A stretch of 47,752 nucleotides of DNA from CAYSPU01 sp964432995 (GTDB lineage Bacteria > Verrucomicrobiota > Verrucomicrobiia > Limisphaerales > JAHDYP01), in contig CAYSPU010000007.1 in the NCBI GenBank assembly GCA_964432995.1, positions 1 through 47,752 of the forward strand. Reading direction: 5' to 3'. The translations under genes and the position numbers were made by a program. The notes beneath the pieces are model-generated. The model was not told the DNA's origin. It did no database searches and saw nothing but the letters and a program-made list of their open reading frames with translations. Positions 32,617-40,877 of this stretch are shown piece by piece; the first letter of the stretch is position 1; each line of letters begins with the position of its first letter.

Positions 32617-33621
32617 ATGAGATCTGATTTTGCTTTGAACGCCGGGATTCGTCAGTGGCGAACATCACCCCTCCCGGGTCGACGGTCCCGGCGCGGGACC
32701 TTCCTCCTGGGAGGATTGCTCGTGGCAACTCTGAGCGGTGCTCTGGTTGCTGACGCCGCCGACGCCGTGAAGCTGCACGCCAAGTGGAAGACCGGGGACA
32801 AGCTCACCTACCGACAGTCGATCCTTCAGGATCAGGACATCTCCGGCGCCGCCCTGCCCCAACCGATGAAACAGCAGATGACCCAACAACAGGAGTACTC
32901 GATCACCGCGACCAAGGCCCGCGAGGGCGGCGGGCATGAACTCGATTACCAGATGGGCCGGATGCAGATGCAAAGCCGAATGGGCGATCAGGTGATGATC
33001 GACTTCGACTCGCAGAAAGACCCGAAGGATGACGGCCAGAATCCGGCGGCCCCCATGCTCCGTGCCCTGACCGGCGCCAAGTTCCGTCTGCTGACCCGCG
33101 CCGATGGCAAGGTCGAAAAAGTCGAGGGCGTCCAGGAGTTCATCGAGAAGGCGACGGCCGATTCCGACCCCATGATGGCGAGCATGATGAAGCAGATGGT
33201 CAGCGAGGACACCATCAAGCACGCGGGCATCGCGATGTCCGGCCTGCCGGAGAAACCGGTGCAGGTCGGCGACAAGTGGCCGGTCACCCAGGAGCAGTCG
33301 CTCGGGCCCCTCGGCACGCTCGTCATCCGGACCGACTACGCCTTCACCGGCTGGGAATCCCACAACGGCCAGCGTTGCGCCGTGCTCGAGCACACTGGCA
33401 CCATCAGCAAGAAGGGCGGCGACGCCAGCGCCGAGAGCGGCATGATCAGCGCCATGGACGGCACCACCAAAGGCAAGACCTGGTTCGATCCCGAAGCCGG
33501 AGCCGAACTCGAGACGATCTCCAAGCAGAACATCAAGATGAAGATGTCCATGATGGGCCAGGACATGGCCATCGACATGGTGCAGTCGATCACCAACCGG
33601 CTGGTCGAGGCCAAGCGGTGA
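32617..33621 (+). CDS. Secreted DUF6263-like protein
   Basis: A 334-residue protein with an N-terminal export signal: basic residues (PGRRSRRGTF) then LLGGLLVATLSGALVADAADA, cleavage expected near residue 48. The mature part starts KLHAKWKTGDKLTYRQS, has a Met/Gln-rich stretch (MKQQMTQQQEYSI, QMGRMQMQSRMGDQVM), then VGDKWPVTQEQSLGPLGTL and TGWESHNGQRCAVLEHTG, and ends with FDPEAGAELETISKQNIKM. The K-W-K-x-G-(D/E)-x-x-x-Y start and the V-G-(D/E)-x-W block are as I know them from DUF6263 family proteins of unknown function. It is probably periplasmic or a lipoprotein-like envelope component. No partner gene is evident. Confidence 0.75.
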   Translation: MRSDFALNAGIRQWRTSPLPGRRSRRGTFLLGGLLVATLSGALVADAADAVKLHAKWKTGDKLTYRQSILQDQDISGAALPQPMKQQMTQQQEYSITATKAREGGGHELDYQMGRMQMQSRMGDQVMIDFDSQKDPKDDGQNPAAPMLRALTGAKFRLLTRADGKVEKVEGVQEFIEKATADSDPMMASMMKQMVSEDTIKHAGIAMSGLPEKPVQVGDKWPVTQEQSLGPLGTLVIRTDYAFTGWESHNGQRCAVLEHTGTISKKGGDASAESGMISAMDGTTKGKTWFDPEAGAELETISKQNIKMKMSMMGQDMAIDMVQSITNRLVEAKR

Positions 33622-33709
33622 GAACCCCTTGGCGCAGGTAGGGAGGCCCGGCCCCGGGCGTACGGCGCAGCACGCTCCGCCCGAACGTCGAACACGGAAT
33701 TGTGGACGC

Positions 33710-33739
33710 CGAACATCGCTGCGAGGAGGGCGATGTTCG
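33710..33739. other. Hairpin upstream of the uracil-DNA glycosylase gene
   Basis: A perfect 10-bp stem, CGAACATCGC and GCGATGTTCG, around the loop TGCGAGGAGG. It lies in the 249-bp gap between two genes on the same strand. It could be an attenuator or stability element; no T-tract follows. Confidence 0.5.
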
Positions 33740-33870
33740 CAGCTCGCCGTAGTCGATTCCGCGTTCTCGTCCCATCCACGCGCCGCACCCCGACGCCGGA
33801 TCCGGAACAGCGCCGATCGAACGAAGGAGTCGTGCGGTTTTTCCGTGCGGACGATTCCGGAAGCCCTACT

Positions 33871-34848
33871 ATGCCGGTCGTGGCCAGTGAGTTTCACACC
33901 TTGTTGGAGGCAACGATTCGGCATCTCGAAGACTTGAAGAGCCGGGGTATCCGGCACGTGCCGGTTGCCCCGGCGACACTCGCCGCGCTGACTGCCCCCG
34001 CCCCCGCACCACGACCTTCCGCCAAGGATGCACGGGCACCTTCTGCCGAGCCGCGTGCGCCGTCCGGAACGCCGGCCGCCAGGTCGAAACCATTGACAGC
34101 CCTTTCGCCCACAGCCGCCGCATCCCCCCCGCGCGGCTCGGTCCCGAGTCAGGAATCGCTCGGGGACCTGCTGGCGGACGCCGCGACACCGGTGCCGCCT
34201 TCTCCGGAGATGCCTCCGGAGGCAAAGGAAGCCGCCATGGCCGATCTGCGCGCCCGGGCGCTGGCCTGTCAGAAATGCCCGCACCTCGTCGCCGCCCGCA
34301 GGTCGGTGGTCTTCGGCACCGGCAGCATTCACTCGCCGCTCATGTTCGTGGGGGAAGCGCCGGGAGCCGACGAAGATGAGCAGGGAGAACCGTTTGTCGG
34401 TAAGGCGGGGCAGTTGCTGACGCGGATCATCCTGGCGATGGGTTTCCAGCGCGAGGAGGTCTACATCGGGAACATCCTGAAATGCCGGCCGGACACGCCC
34501 GGGCAATCCGCAGGGAACCGCAAGCCGACAGCGGACGAGATGAAGACCTGCCTGCCGCATTTGTTGGCGCAGATCGACATCATCCGACCGCGGGTGCTCG
34601 TCGCCCTGGGAGCAACCGCCGTCGAAGGCCTCCTGGGCAAGACCATCGGCATCACCCGGCTGCGGGGCAACTGGCAGGAGTTCCGGGGGGTCCCGGTCAT
34701 GCCAACCTACCATCCGGCCTACTTGTTGCGAAACCAGGCGCCAGCCGAGAAGCGCAAGGTTTGGGAAGACATGCTGCAGGTCCTCGAACGCCTCGGCCGC
34801 CCGATCAGCGCAAAGCAACGGGGCTACTTCCTCAGCGCGAAGTCGTAG
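33871..34848 (+). CDS. Type-4 uracil-DNA glycosylase (Fe-S)
   Basis: A 325-residue protein. The ATG at 33871 (MPVVASEFHTLLEATIRHLE) is preferred; frame upstream is R-rich. Residues about 35-110 are a P/A/S-rich linker, unusual for the family in its length. The catalytic domain starts with CQKCPHLVAARR and has motif A GEAPGADEDEQGEPFVGKAG and motif B HPAYLLR. Four cysteines for the [4Fe-4S] cluster are present: two in CQKC, one in KCRP and one in KTCLPHLL. It removes uracil from DNA to start base excision repair. It is transcribed alone, convergent with the GH2 gene. Confidence 0.93.
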   Translation: MPVVASEFHTLLEATIRHLEDLKSRGIRHVPVAPATLAALTAPAPAPRPSAKDARAPSAEPRAPSGTPAARSKPLTALSPTAAASPPRGSVPSQESLGDLLADAATPVPPSPEMPPEAKEAAMADLRARALACQKCPHLVAARRSVVFGTGSIHSPLMFVGEAPGADEDEQGEPFVGKAGQLLTRIILAMGFQREEVYIGNILKCRPDTPGQSAGNRKPTADEMKTCLPHLLAQIDIIRPRVLVALGATAVEGLLGKTIGITRLRGNWQEFRGVPVMPTYHPAYLLRNQAPAEKRKVWEDMLQVLERLGRPISAKQRGYFLSAKS

Positions 34849-35016
34849 CCCGGCCGGCAGGTCCGAACACGGTTCGTTCCCCGTACCGGCCGAGCCTCGG
34901 ACCTCCCATCGGTCCGCTGACAACAGATCATCCCTGGGGCGGTTCTTGTCGCGGGGGAGGTCCCAATGCCGCGGTCCATTCCTGGGGTGGCCACCAGCAG
35001 ATGCTGCGACTCCCCA
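34849..35016. other. Convergent intergenic region
   Basis: No gene. There are weak inverted repeats (CGGCCGG ... ACCGGCCG with an inner CGAAC/GTTCG) at about 34851-34905. No T-tract terminator is seen. Confidence 0.4.
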
Positions 35017-37257
35017 TCACTCTGTCAGCCGCAGCCAGCGCCGACACACCGTCGCTTCCTTGGCGCTGCCTCCCTCGGGGCGCGCGACGGCTTTGAGCAC
35101 GCAGTCGCCTGTTGTCGAGGGAATCGCGAGAGTGACGCGATTCGTCTGCGAACCCAGCTCCGCGACGAAGAAGTGCCGCTGTGCACGCGCGAGCACCTGG
35201 CCGGACCGCGTCTCGAGCGAGAGCGTCAGTTGGCCGTTCCGCGGCCGGGCTTCGTCGTTGACCATCATCACGGTGAACTCGCGGGTCGTGCCGCCACGCA
35301 GTGCCGGCTGGAAGAAGTTCAGGTAGACCCCCAACGGTTTGAACGCTTCGCCCACGTAATCGGCAAAGGCCGAATCCAGACGAAGCCGGGTCACGTTCTG
35401 AAAATGGTCGGCAGTATAGACTCCGGGGTAACTGCAGGTGAGATAGACGAAGTGGACGATCCCGGCGTAATGGCGATGCGCCCGCCAGAACTCAGTCTTG
35501 GCGGCGAGCAGATAGGCGTAAAGATCCAGGCGCGCCCGGGCGGTGACGTTCGTCCCCATCAGTTGGGCGTAGACGTTTTCCGTGAGGCACGTGGGCGAGC
35601 CATCCCGGTTCAGCCAAAGCCAGCCGTATTCGTTGATGACCACCGGATGATCGGGCGACGGGAGCGCGTCGAGCCGCGGTCTGCCGTCCATCCCCTCGAG
35701 ATCGGTCATCCGGAATGTGAGCCGGCCCCGGTGGCCGCTCTGCATCAAGTAGGGATGATACTCGACCGGATCGTCCGGGCCGGCCGGCGCATTGTAGCTG
35801 TTCTCCCAGGGACGATTCGACAAATCCAACGGGCGCACCGCAGGAATGATCGCCCGGCCAAAGAGATCGTCCTTGGTCTCGTTGTTGGCGTCCCAGACGG
35901 CCACGCTCGGGTGATTCCAGTTATCGCGCATCCAGTCCCGGTATTGGCGGATCATCTCCTCAGGATCGTGGGTGCGGGAGTAGCCTGCGTACCACCCCGG
36001 CCCGCCGGTCCAGACGAAGAACTCATTCTGCACCAGCAAGCCGACCTCGTCGCAGATGTCGAACCAGCGGTCGGGCACGGGGCCGATACAGAACCGGAAG
36101 TAGTTCCAGTGCATCTTCTTGGGCAAATCGCCCAGAAGCCGGCGCAACCAGGCCTCCTTCCATGGCAGGTCGCCACAAAGCGGGTCCTCGAAGAACCGGT
36201 GCAACGTGATGTTCGAGCCGCGCAGGTAATACACCTTGCCGTTGAGATAGGCCCGCTTCGTCGCCGCATCGAATCGGAATTCCCTCATCCCAAAACGCGT
36301 GGTGACCAGGTCGCCGCCGGTGCTCGATTGGACCACGTAGAGGAACGGATCCTCCGGAGACCAGAGCCGGGCGCCGGGGATCCGAATCGTTCGGGTGATC
36401 ACCTTCTCCTCGCCGCCTCCCAGCTCGAGTGACTCCGGCTCGGCAACCGCCACGCGCTTGTTGCCTTTCCACCTCTTCACCGTGTGGGCCAGCGTCGTGG
36501 CAATCGGCGCCGCGCCATGATTCTTCACCCGCGTCTGGACCACGATCTCACTCGTGGCCACTCGCGGCGCCACTTGCACGGTCTCGATCGCCGGGTTGTC
36601 GCAGAAAAACAGCGTGACGCGGTCATAGATGCCCGGCGTCCACTTGATCTTCTCGAAGTCCGACCCAGTGGGGTAGGTGTCCGGCAGCACCGCCGGGTGC
36701 GCGCCGATGCGCACCAGGAGTTCGTTGTCCGCTCTCCAACGGATGGCGGATTCGAGCGGGAACTCGCTGGCGGTGAAGCAACCGGCATGCTCCCCCAGCT
36801 TCCGGCCATTGAGCCAGACGGCAGTGCCGAACTGGGCCTTGTTGATCCGGAGCCGCGCCACCGCCCGCGCTGCCGGAGCGCGAAAGGTCGTTCGATACCA
36901 GAAGTAGTCCCGGTCCTGATCGACCTTGCCCTTCCAGTAGTTGGTCAGCCATTCCGCCGGCGAAAGCCCGGCACGAATGCGATTCGCCAGTTGCTCGCGG
37001 CTGATGAACGCGTCCACGTCGGCGAACGGCGGCGTGGACTGGTTCGCCAGACCCGGCACCCGCACCCGGTGTCGGAAGACGGTCGGGATCTCGGTGGCAG
37101 ACTTGCCCTCCTCAATCTGCCAGGTGCCGTCGAGCGATATCCTGTGGCGCCCGGTCGAGACGGATGCGCCAAGTGCTGTGGAAGACGACAGACACAGCAG
37201 GAACAACAGAGTGATTCGGCGGAGAGGAGCAAGAGTGGAGGGTAGGCACAGGCTCAT
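35017..37257 (-). CDS. Secreted glycoside hydrolase family 2 enzyme
   Basis: A 746-residue protein with a signal peptide (about 1-30, ITLLFLLCLSSSTALG). An N-terminal beta-sandwich sugar-binding domain (about 35-215) includes SLDGTWQIEEGK, RDYFWYRTTF and VWLNGRKLGEHAGCF; an Ig-like domain follows (about 220-320). The TIM barrel has MHWNYFRFC, CDEVGLLVQNEF and VWDANNETKDD with the acid/base Glu of the N-E pair at about 460, and PVVINEYGWLW with the likely nucleophile Glu at about 543. This is the GH2 layout (beta-galactosidase, beta-glucuronidase, beta-mannosidase). The substrate is not assigned. It sits between a deleted MBL gene and the uracil glycosylase gene, near a sulfatase gene, which suggests polysaccharide breakdown. 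Confidence 0.9.
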   Translation of the reverse strand: MSLCLPSTLAPLRRITLLFLLCLSSSTALGASVSTGRHRISLDGTWQIEEGKSATEIPTVFRHRVRVPGLANQSTPPFADVDAFISREQLANRIRAGLSPAEWLTNYWKGKVDQDRDYFWYRTTFRAPAARAVARLRINKAQFGTAVWLNGRKLGEHAGCFTASEFPLESAIRWRADNELLVRIGAHPAVLPDTYPTGSDFEKIKWTPGIYDRVTLFFCDNPAIETVQVAPRVATSEIVVQTRVKNHGAAPIATTLAHTVKRWKGNKRVAVAEPESLELGGGEEKVITRTIRIPGARLWSPEDPFLYVVQSSTGGDLVTTRFGMREFRFDAATKRAYLNGKVYYLRGSNITLHRFFEDPLCGDLPWKEAWLRRLLGDLPKKMHWNYFRFCIGPVPDRWFDICDEVGLLVQNEFFVWTGGPGWYAGYSRTHDPEEMIRQYRDWMRDNWNHPSVAVWDANNETKDDLFGRAIIPAVRPLDLSNRPWENSYNAPAGPDDPVEYHPYLMQSGHRGRLTFRMTDLEGMDGRPRLDALPSPDHPVVINEYGWLWLNRDGSPTCLTENVYAQLMGTNVTARARLDLYAYLLAAKTEFWRAHRHYAGIVHFVYLTCSYPGVYTADHFQNVTRLRLDSAFADYVGEAFKPLGVYLNFFQPALRGGTTREFTVMMVNDEARPRNGQLTLSLETRSGQVLARAQRHFFVAELGSQTNRVTLAIPSTTGDCVLKAVARPEGGSAKEATVCRRWLRLTE

Positions 37258-37287
37258 GGAAGGATCCCCTCACGGGAATGGGCGCAG

Positions 37288-37690
37288 TCACTTGCCCGCG
37301 GACACTTCGTCAAAGGCGATGCCGAGATTCGTCGGCAACCCGAACCGCGGATTCGGACTGGTTGGCGTGGGCTTCGGATCGTAGACGGCGAACGCCGTCG
37401 GGAGCCGCGTCGGGAAACTGGGAGTCGATCACTGCCAACGCCCCCTCGCCAACGAGGACCCCGATTGTGCCGCCGCCCCCTAGGAAGGTGCTGCCGCCGC
37501 CGCGGACATCGGCGAAGGTGCCGCTCGGCGCCGCCGCCGCTCGAACTGGCCGTGGCAGCTCAAACGACGCGGCGAGAGCGGTGACCGACGATGTCGCCAG
37601 GAACGAACGGCGACTGAGATGCCGCGCGCCGGAGCGATCCGTGCTACGGGACGGAGAATCAGCCTTCATGGGGTTGCGCTTGGGTTCCAT
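37288..37690 (-). pseudogene. MBL-fold hydrolase pseudogene with large internal deletion
   Basis: The N-terminal part (ATG at 37690 or 37669) has a Tat-type leader, HLSRRSFLATSSVTALAASF, then GGTIGVLVGEGALAVIDSQF followed by PDAAP, the first strands of a metallo-beta-lactamase-fold enzyme. From about 37392 the reading frame no longer makes sense, while the next frame over reads FAVYDPKPTP ... RFGLPTNLGIAFDEVSAGK and stops at 37288, a plausible native C-terminus of the same family. The catalytic H-x-H-x-D-H region, expected between, is missing. The simplest reading is an out-of-frame deletion of several hundred bases joining the two ends; a misassembly could look the same. Confidence 0.75.
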
Positions 37691-37921
37691 GACCAGAGTG
37701 CCTCGGCCGGCAGGAATCCGCCGGCCCAAGCCAAAAACACGCTACCTGCTCCCACCGGTGCGTGCAACCGCGGAAAGCGACGATCAACACCAAAGACCCG
37801 AAGGAACAGAGAGTCCGTCGGCTCAGGACGCCCCGGTCTGCTCACGCCAGTGATGCGCAAGGATCCGGGGCAGTCATTCCTGGTTGAGGGCGAGTTCCGG
37901 ATTGTGGCAAGTTGATGCCCA
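37691..37921. other. Divergent intergenic region upstream of the sulfatase gene
   Basis: No gene supported and no clear promoter boxes. The sulfatase and the MBL remnant are transcribed away from here. Confidence 0.45.
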
Positions 37922-39376
37922 ATGCTGCCCGGAACACACATGTTCATCAGAGCCGCTCGGCCCCTCTCCCTGGCCCTCGCCATCCTCGCCGTCCCCTCGG
38001 GGCCCGAGCGCGTCCTGGCCGCTTCACCCGCCGCGCGAAGCTCGCGCCCGAACATCATCTTCATCCTCGCGGATGATCTGGGCTACGGCGACCTCGGTTG
38101 TTACGGCCAGAAACGAATCCAGACACCTGTAATCGATCGCCTGGCCGCCGAGGGGATCCGGTTCACCCAGTTCTACGCCGGCTCGACGGTGTGTGCCCCC
38201 TCCCGCAGCGTGCTCCTGACCGGCCTCCACGTAGGCCACACCCGCGTGCGCGGCAACGGCGCCGGCCGTGCCCAGATGCTCCAGGACCAAGACGTCACCG
38301 TCGCGGAAGTCCTGAAGCGCGCCCCCTACGCCACCGGTCTCGCCGGGAAATGGGGCCTCGGCCTGCCCGGCGACGAAGGCGTCCCCCACCGACAGGGCTT
38401 CGACGAGTTCTTTGGGTTCCTCAGCCAGACCCACGCCCACAACCATTACCCCGACTACCTCTGGCGGAATGACCGGCGGATGTCCCTGCCAAACCAAATC
38501 GTTCCTGTCGGCAAAGACGGGGCCGGCTACGCCACCAACCGCGTCCAATACGCCGGCGACCTCTTCGCTCAAGAAGCACTGGACTTCATCACGCGCCACC
38601 GCGCTCGGCCCTTCTTCCTCTACCTGGCGCTCACCGTCCCCCACGCCAATAACGAACGCACCCGGGCGCTGGGCGACGGCCAGGAAGTGCCCGACTACGG
38701 CCCCTACGCCGCCAACGATTGGCCCGCGCCGGACAAAGGCCAGGCCGCCATGATCACCCGCATGGATGCCCAGATCGGCCAACTGCTGCTCCGACTCGAC
38801 GAACTCGGACTCACGGAGAAGACTTTCGTTGTCTTCACCTCCGACAACGGCCCGCACCAGGAAGGCGGGAACCGGCCTGACTTCTTCGACGCCAACGGCC
38901 CGGTGCGCGGGCTCAAACGCGACCTGACCGATGGCGGCATCCGGGTGCCCTTCATCGCGCGCTGGCCCGGCCGAATCCCCGCCGGCCAGGTCTCCGACCA
39001 CGTCGGCTACTTCGGCGATGTCCTGGCCACGTGCGCCGAACTCGCGGGCGTGCCCACCCCTCGGGGACTCGACAGCATCAGCCTGGTGCCGACGTTGGTG
39101 GGCCGGCCGGAGAAGCAAAAGCGTCACGACTACCTGTATTGGGAGTTCCACGAACGTGGTTTTCACCAGGCCGTGCGCCTCGAGGACTGGAAGGCCATCC
39201 GCCTCGGCACCGCCAAACCGATAGCGCTCTACGATCTGAAAACCGATCTCGGCGAGAAACACGACGTCGCCGCATCGCATCCGGACGTGGTCCGGAAGAT
39301 CGAGAGGATCCTCCGCCGTGCCCGCTCCGCGAACCCCGAGTGGCCGATCAAGGAAAAGGCCGGCCCGGGGAAGTAG
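37922..39376 (+). CDS. Secreted sulfatase (arylsulfatase type)
   Basis: A 484-residue protein from the ATG at 37922; the ATG at 37940 (MFIRAARPLSLALAILAVPS) starts the signal peptide directly and may be the true start. The mature part begins RPNIIFILADDLGYGDLGCY with the metal-binding D-D pair. The modification motif CAPSR is at about residues 91-95; its Cys must be oxidised to formylglycine by a maturase, which is not in the window. SDNGPHQEGG at about 302-311 carries further metal ligands. It should remove sulfate from sugars or aryl compounds in the periplasm or outside. Neighbouring GH2 and oxidoreductase genes point to sulfated-glycan use. Confidence 0.92.
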   Translation: MLPGTHMFIRAARPLSLALAILAVPSGPERVLAASPAARSSRPNIIFILADDLGYGDLGCYGQKRIQTPVIDRLAAEGIRFTQFYAGSTVCAPSRSVLLTGLHVGHTRVRGNGAGRAQMLQDQDVTVAEVLKRAPYATGLAGKWGLGLPGDEGVPHRQGFDEFFGFLSQTHAHNHYPDYLWRNDRRMSLPNQIVPVGKDGAGYATNRVQYAGDLFAQEALDFITRHRARPFFLYLALTVPHANNERTRALGDGQEVPDYGPYAANDWPAPDKGQAAMITRMDAQIGQLLLRLDELGLTEKTFVVFTSDNGPHQEGGNRPDFFDANGPVRGLKRDLTDGGIRVPFIARWPGRIPAGQVSDHVGYFGDVLATCAELAGVPTPRGLDSISLVPTLVGRPEKQKRHDYLYWEFHERGFHQAVRLEDWKAIRLGTAKPIALYDLKTDLGEKHDVAASHPDVVRKIERILRRARSANPEWPIKEKAGPGK

Positions 39377-39428
39377 CGCGCTCCGGTCAACCTGCCGCCT
39401 TGCTCGCAACCGCGGATTTCCGCAGCCC

Positions 39429-39464
39429 TGCAAAACTTTGTTGCACCTGCAACAAAGTTTTGCA
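39429..39464. repeat. 36-bp palindrome, family D, copy 1
   Basis: 17-bp perfect arms; the left arm is TGCAAAACTTTGTTGCA and the centre is CC. It lies between convergent gene ends. No T-tract follows on either strand. A same-length relative with compensated changes lies at 42366-42401. Confidence 0.92.
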
Positions 39465-39565
39465 CTGGAGTTCCAAAAAAACAATCGCACGCCAGCGCGC
39501 GGTGAATTCCCGAACCGGCGCGCACGGCAAGGCTCGACGAGGCCAGGAACACCGCGTGAGCCGGG

Positions 39566-40630
39566 CTATTTCTCCGTCCCCTTCCGGCCCTGGTCCACCA
39601 ACAGTTTCTGCAGATCCGCCAGCGACTTGGACTGCCCCGCGCTCTCGACGGTCTTCTCGGCAATCTCCTGCACCTTCTGGTAGGCCGATTCGAGTTGCTT
39701 GTTCAGCCGGGCGCTCTGCTCGGCAAGGTCCTTTGCCAGCTTCTCCGCAGACTCGATGCGTGTGGTCAGCACGTTGCGCTCCCCCTCAGACTCCTTCTTC
39801 AGCAATTCCTCACGGTTCTTCGCCTCGAGCTTCAGGCGGTCCGTGGTCTCCTTGACCGCCCGGTCCACGGCGCTCTCCAGGTCCTTGGGGAACGCGGCGG
39901 TCTTGGCGCGGAGCGTGTTCAGCTCCGTCTCCTTCTCGACCAGCACCCGCTCCCGCTCGGCAAACTCCTGTGCGGCAGCCTCCTTCTTCAGACGCAACTC
40001 TTTCTCGAGTGTGGCCTTCTCATCGTTGAGCTTGTCGCGCATGGCCTGTTGCTCGCGCTTGAAGGCGTAGTCCGATTGCTCTTTTTCCCGCTCGCGCGCC
40101 TTCTTCTCCGCGGCATCGCGTTCGCGGACTTCAGCCTCATGCGCCTGGCGCTCCTTCTGCCAGGCGAGACGTGCCTCCTCCATTTCCTGTTGCAGTTGGT
40201 CGCGCCGCTGCGCACTCTCGACTTCGAAGTCCCGCTGCTTCTGGTTCTGCGCCTCGATCAACGCCGCCAGCGAGGATGCCGACTTCTCGATGCCGTACAG
40301 CTCCCGCAGTTCAGCTTCCTTGGTCTCCACCGCTTTCTGCAAGCTCCGGAAGCGGTTGGCCTCCGCGGCCAACTTCTCGGACACTCCGGCCAGCATCTTG
40401 CCGATCTCCGATTTGAGCCCGCCAATCTCCCGGTCGATCTCCTCGGCGGCAACCGTGCTGGCCGCTTTCAAAGCGGCCTCGGCCTTCTTGTCCTCGAGCT
40501 TGCGTTCGGGATTGAGCTCGGCTTGGCGCTTCTCCTCCAACTGCTTGACGACGTTCTGGTAGGACTCGAGCATCTCCTGTTTGGTGTTCTTCTCGGACAG
40601 CTTCTTGATGGGAACGGGCTTCTCAGGCAT
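39566..40630 (-). CDS. Coiled-coil protein of unknown function
   Basis: A 354-residue protein starting MPEKPVPIKKLSEKNTKQEM. Nearly the whole length is charged heptad-rich helix (E, K, R, Q, A, L) with no signal peptide or membrane segment; long coiled coils run from about 20-120 and about 140-340, for instance KAREREKEQSDYAFKREQQA. There is a less regular part around 120-145 (ELYGIEKSASSLAALIEAQN). It has no P-loop or hinge, so it is not an SMC ATPase. It might be a cytoplasmic scaffold or filament-forming protein; similar lone coiled-coil genes are usually annotated as hypothetical. It lies about 250 bp downstream of the oxidoreductase gene on the same strand, but co-transcription is uncertain. 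Confidence 0.85.
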   Translation of the reverse strand: MPEKPVPIKKLSEKNTKQEMLESYQNVVKQLEEKRQAELNPERKLEDKKAEAALKAASTVAAEEIDREIGGLKSEIGKMLAGVSEKLAAEANRFRSLQKAVETKEAELRELYGIEKSASSLAALIEAQNQKQRDFEVESAQRRDQLQQEMEEARLAWQKERQAHEAEVRERDAAEKKAREREKEQSDYAFKREQQAMRDKLNDEKATLEKELRLKKEAAAQEFAERERVLVEKETELNTLRAKTAAFPKDLESAVDRAVKETTDRLKLEAKNREELLKKESEGERNVLTTRIESAEKLAKDLAEQSARLNKQLESAYQKVQEIAEKTVESAGQSKSLADLQKLLVDQGRKGTEK

Positions 40631-40877
40631 GGCTGGCCTTTCTCCGGCGTGTTGAGGCTTGGTAAGGTTGAGAGCTAACGGTGGCACCCTGTGCCGTCGG
40701 AGGGAAGCGCAAACCGCACGGGCAAAACGGTTCCAGGCGCTCGTCTTGACATCGTCCTCAGGCCAGCGGGTGGGCGGGCATCCCCAGCGCCCGCGGCCAG
40801 ACGGTTCTGGCCGCTTACGACGCCGTAGGCCGCAAGCCTGCAGACGGCGGGTAGCGACGAGAGCACAGTCGAGGGCG
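40631..40877. other. Intergenic region between two minus-strand genes
   Basis: No gene and no distinctive structure beyond GC-rich imperfect inverted segments (GCCGTAGGCCGCAAG ... CTGCAGACGGC at about 40823-40846). Confidence 0.4.

Noticed and set aside
39429..39464. Palindrome D as an intrinsic terminator
   Set aside because: Neither strand has a T-tract directly after the stem; the nearby A7 run is on the wrong side for the minus-strand gene and too far for the plus-strand gene. The second copy lies between divergent genes, where a terminator is not needed.
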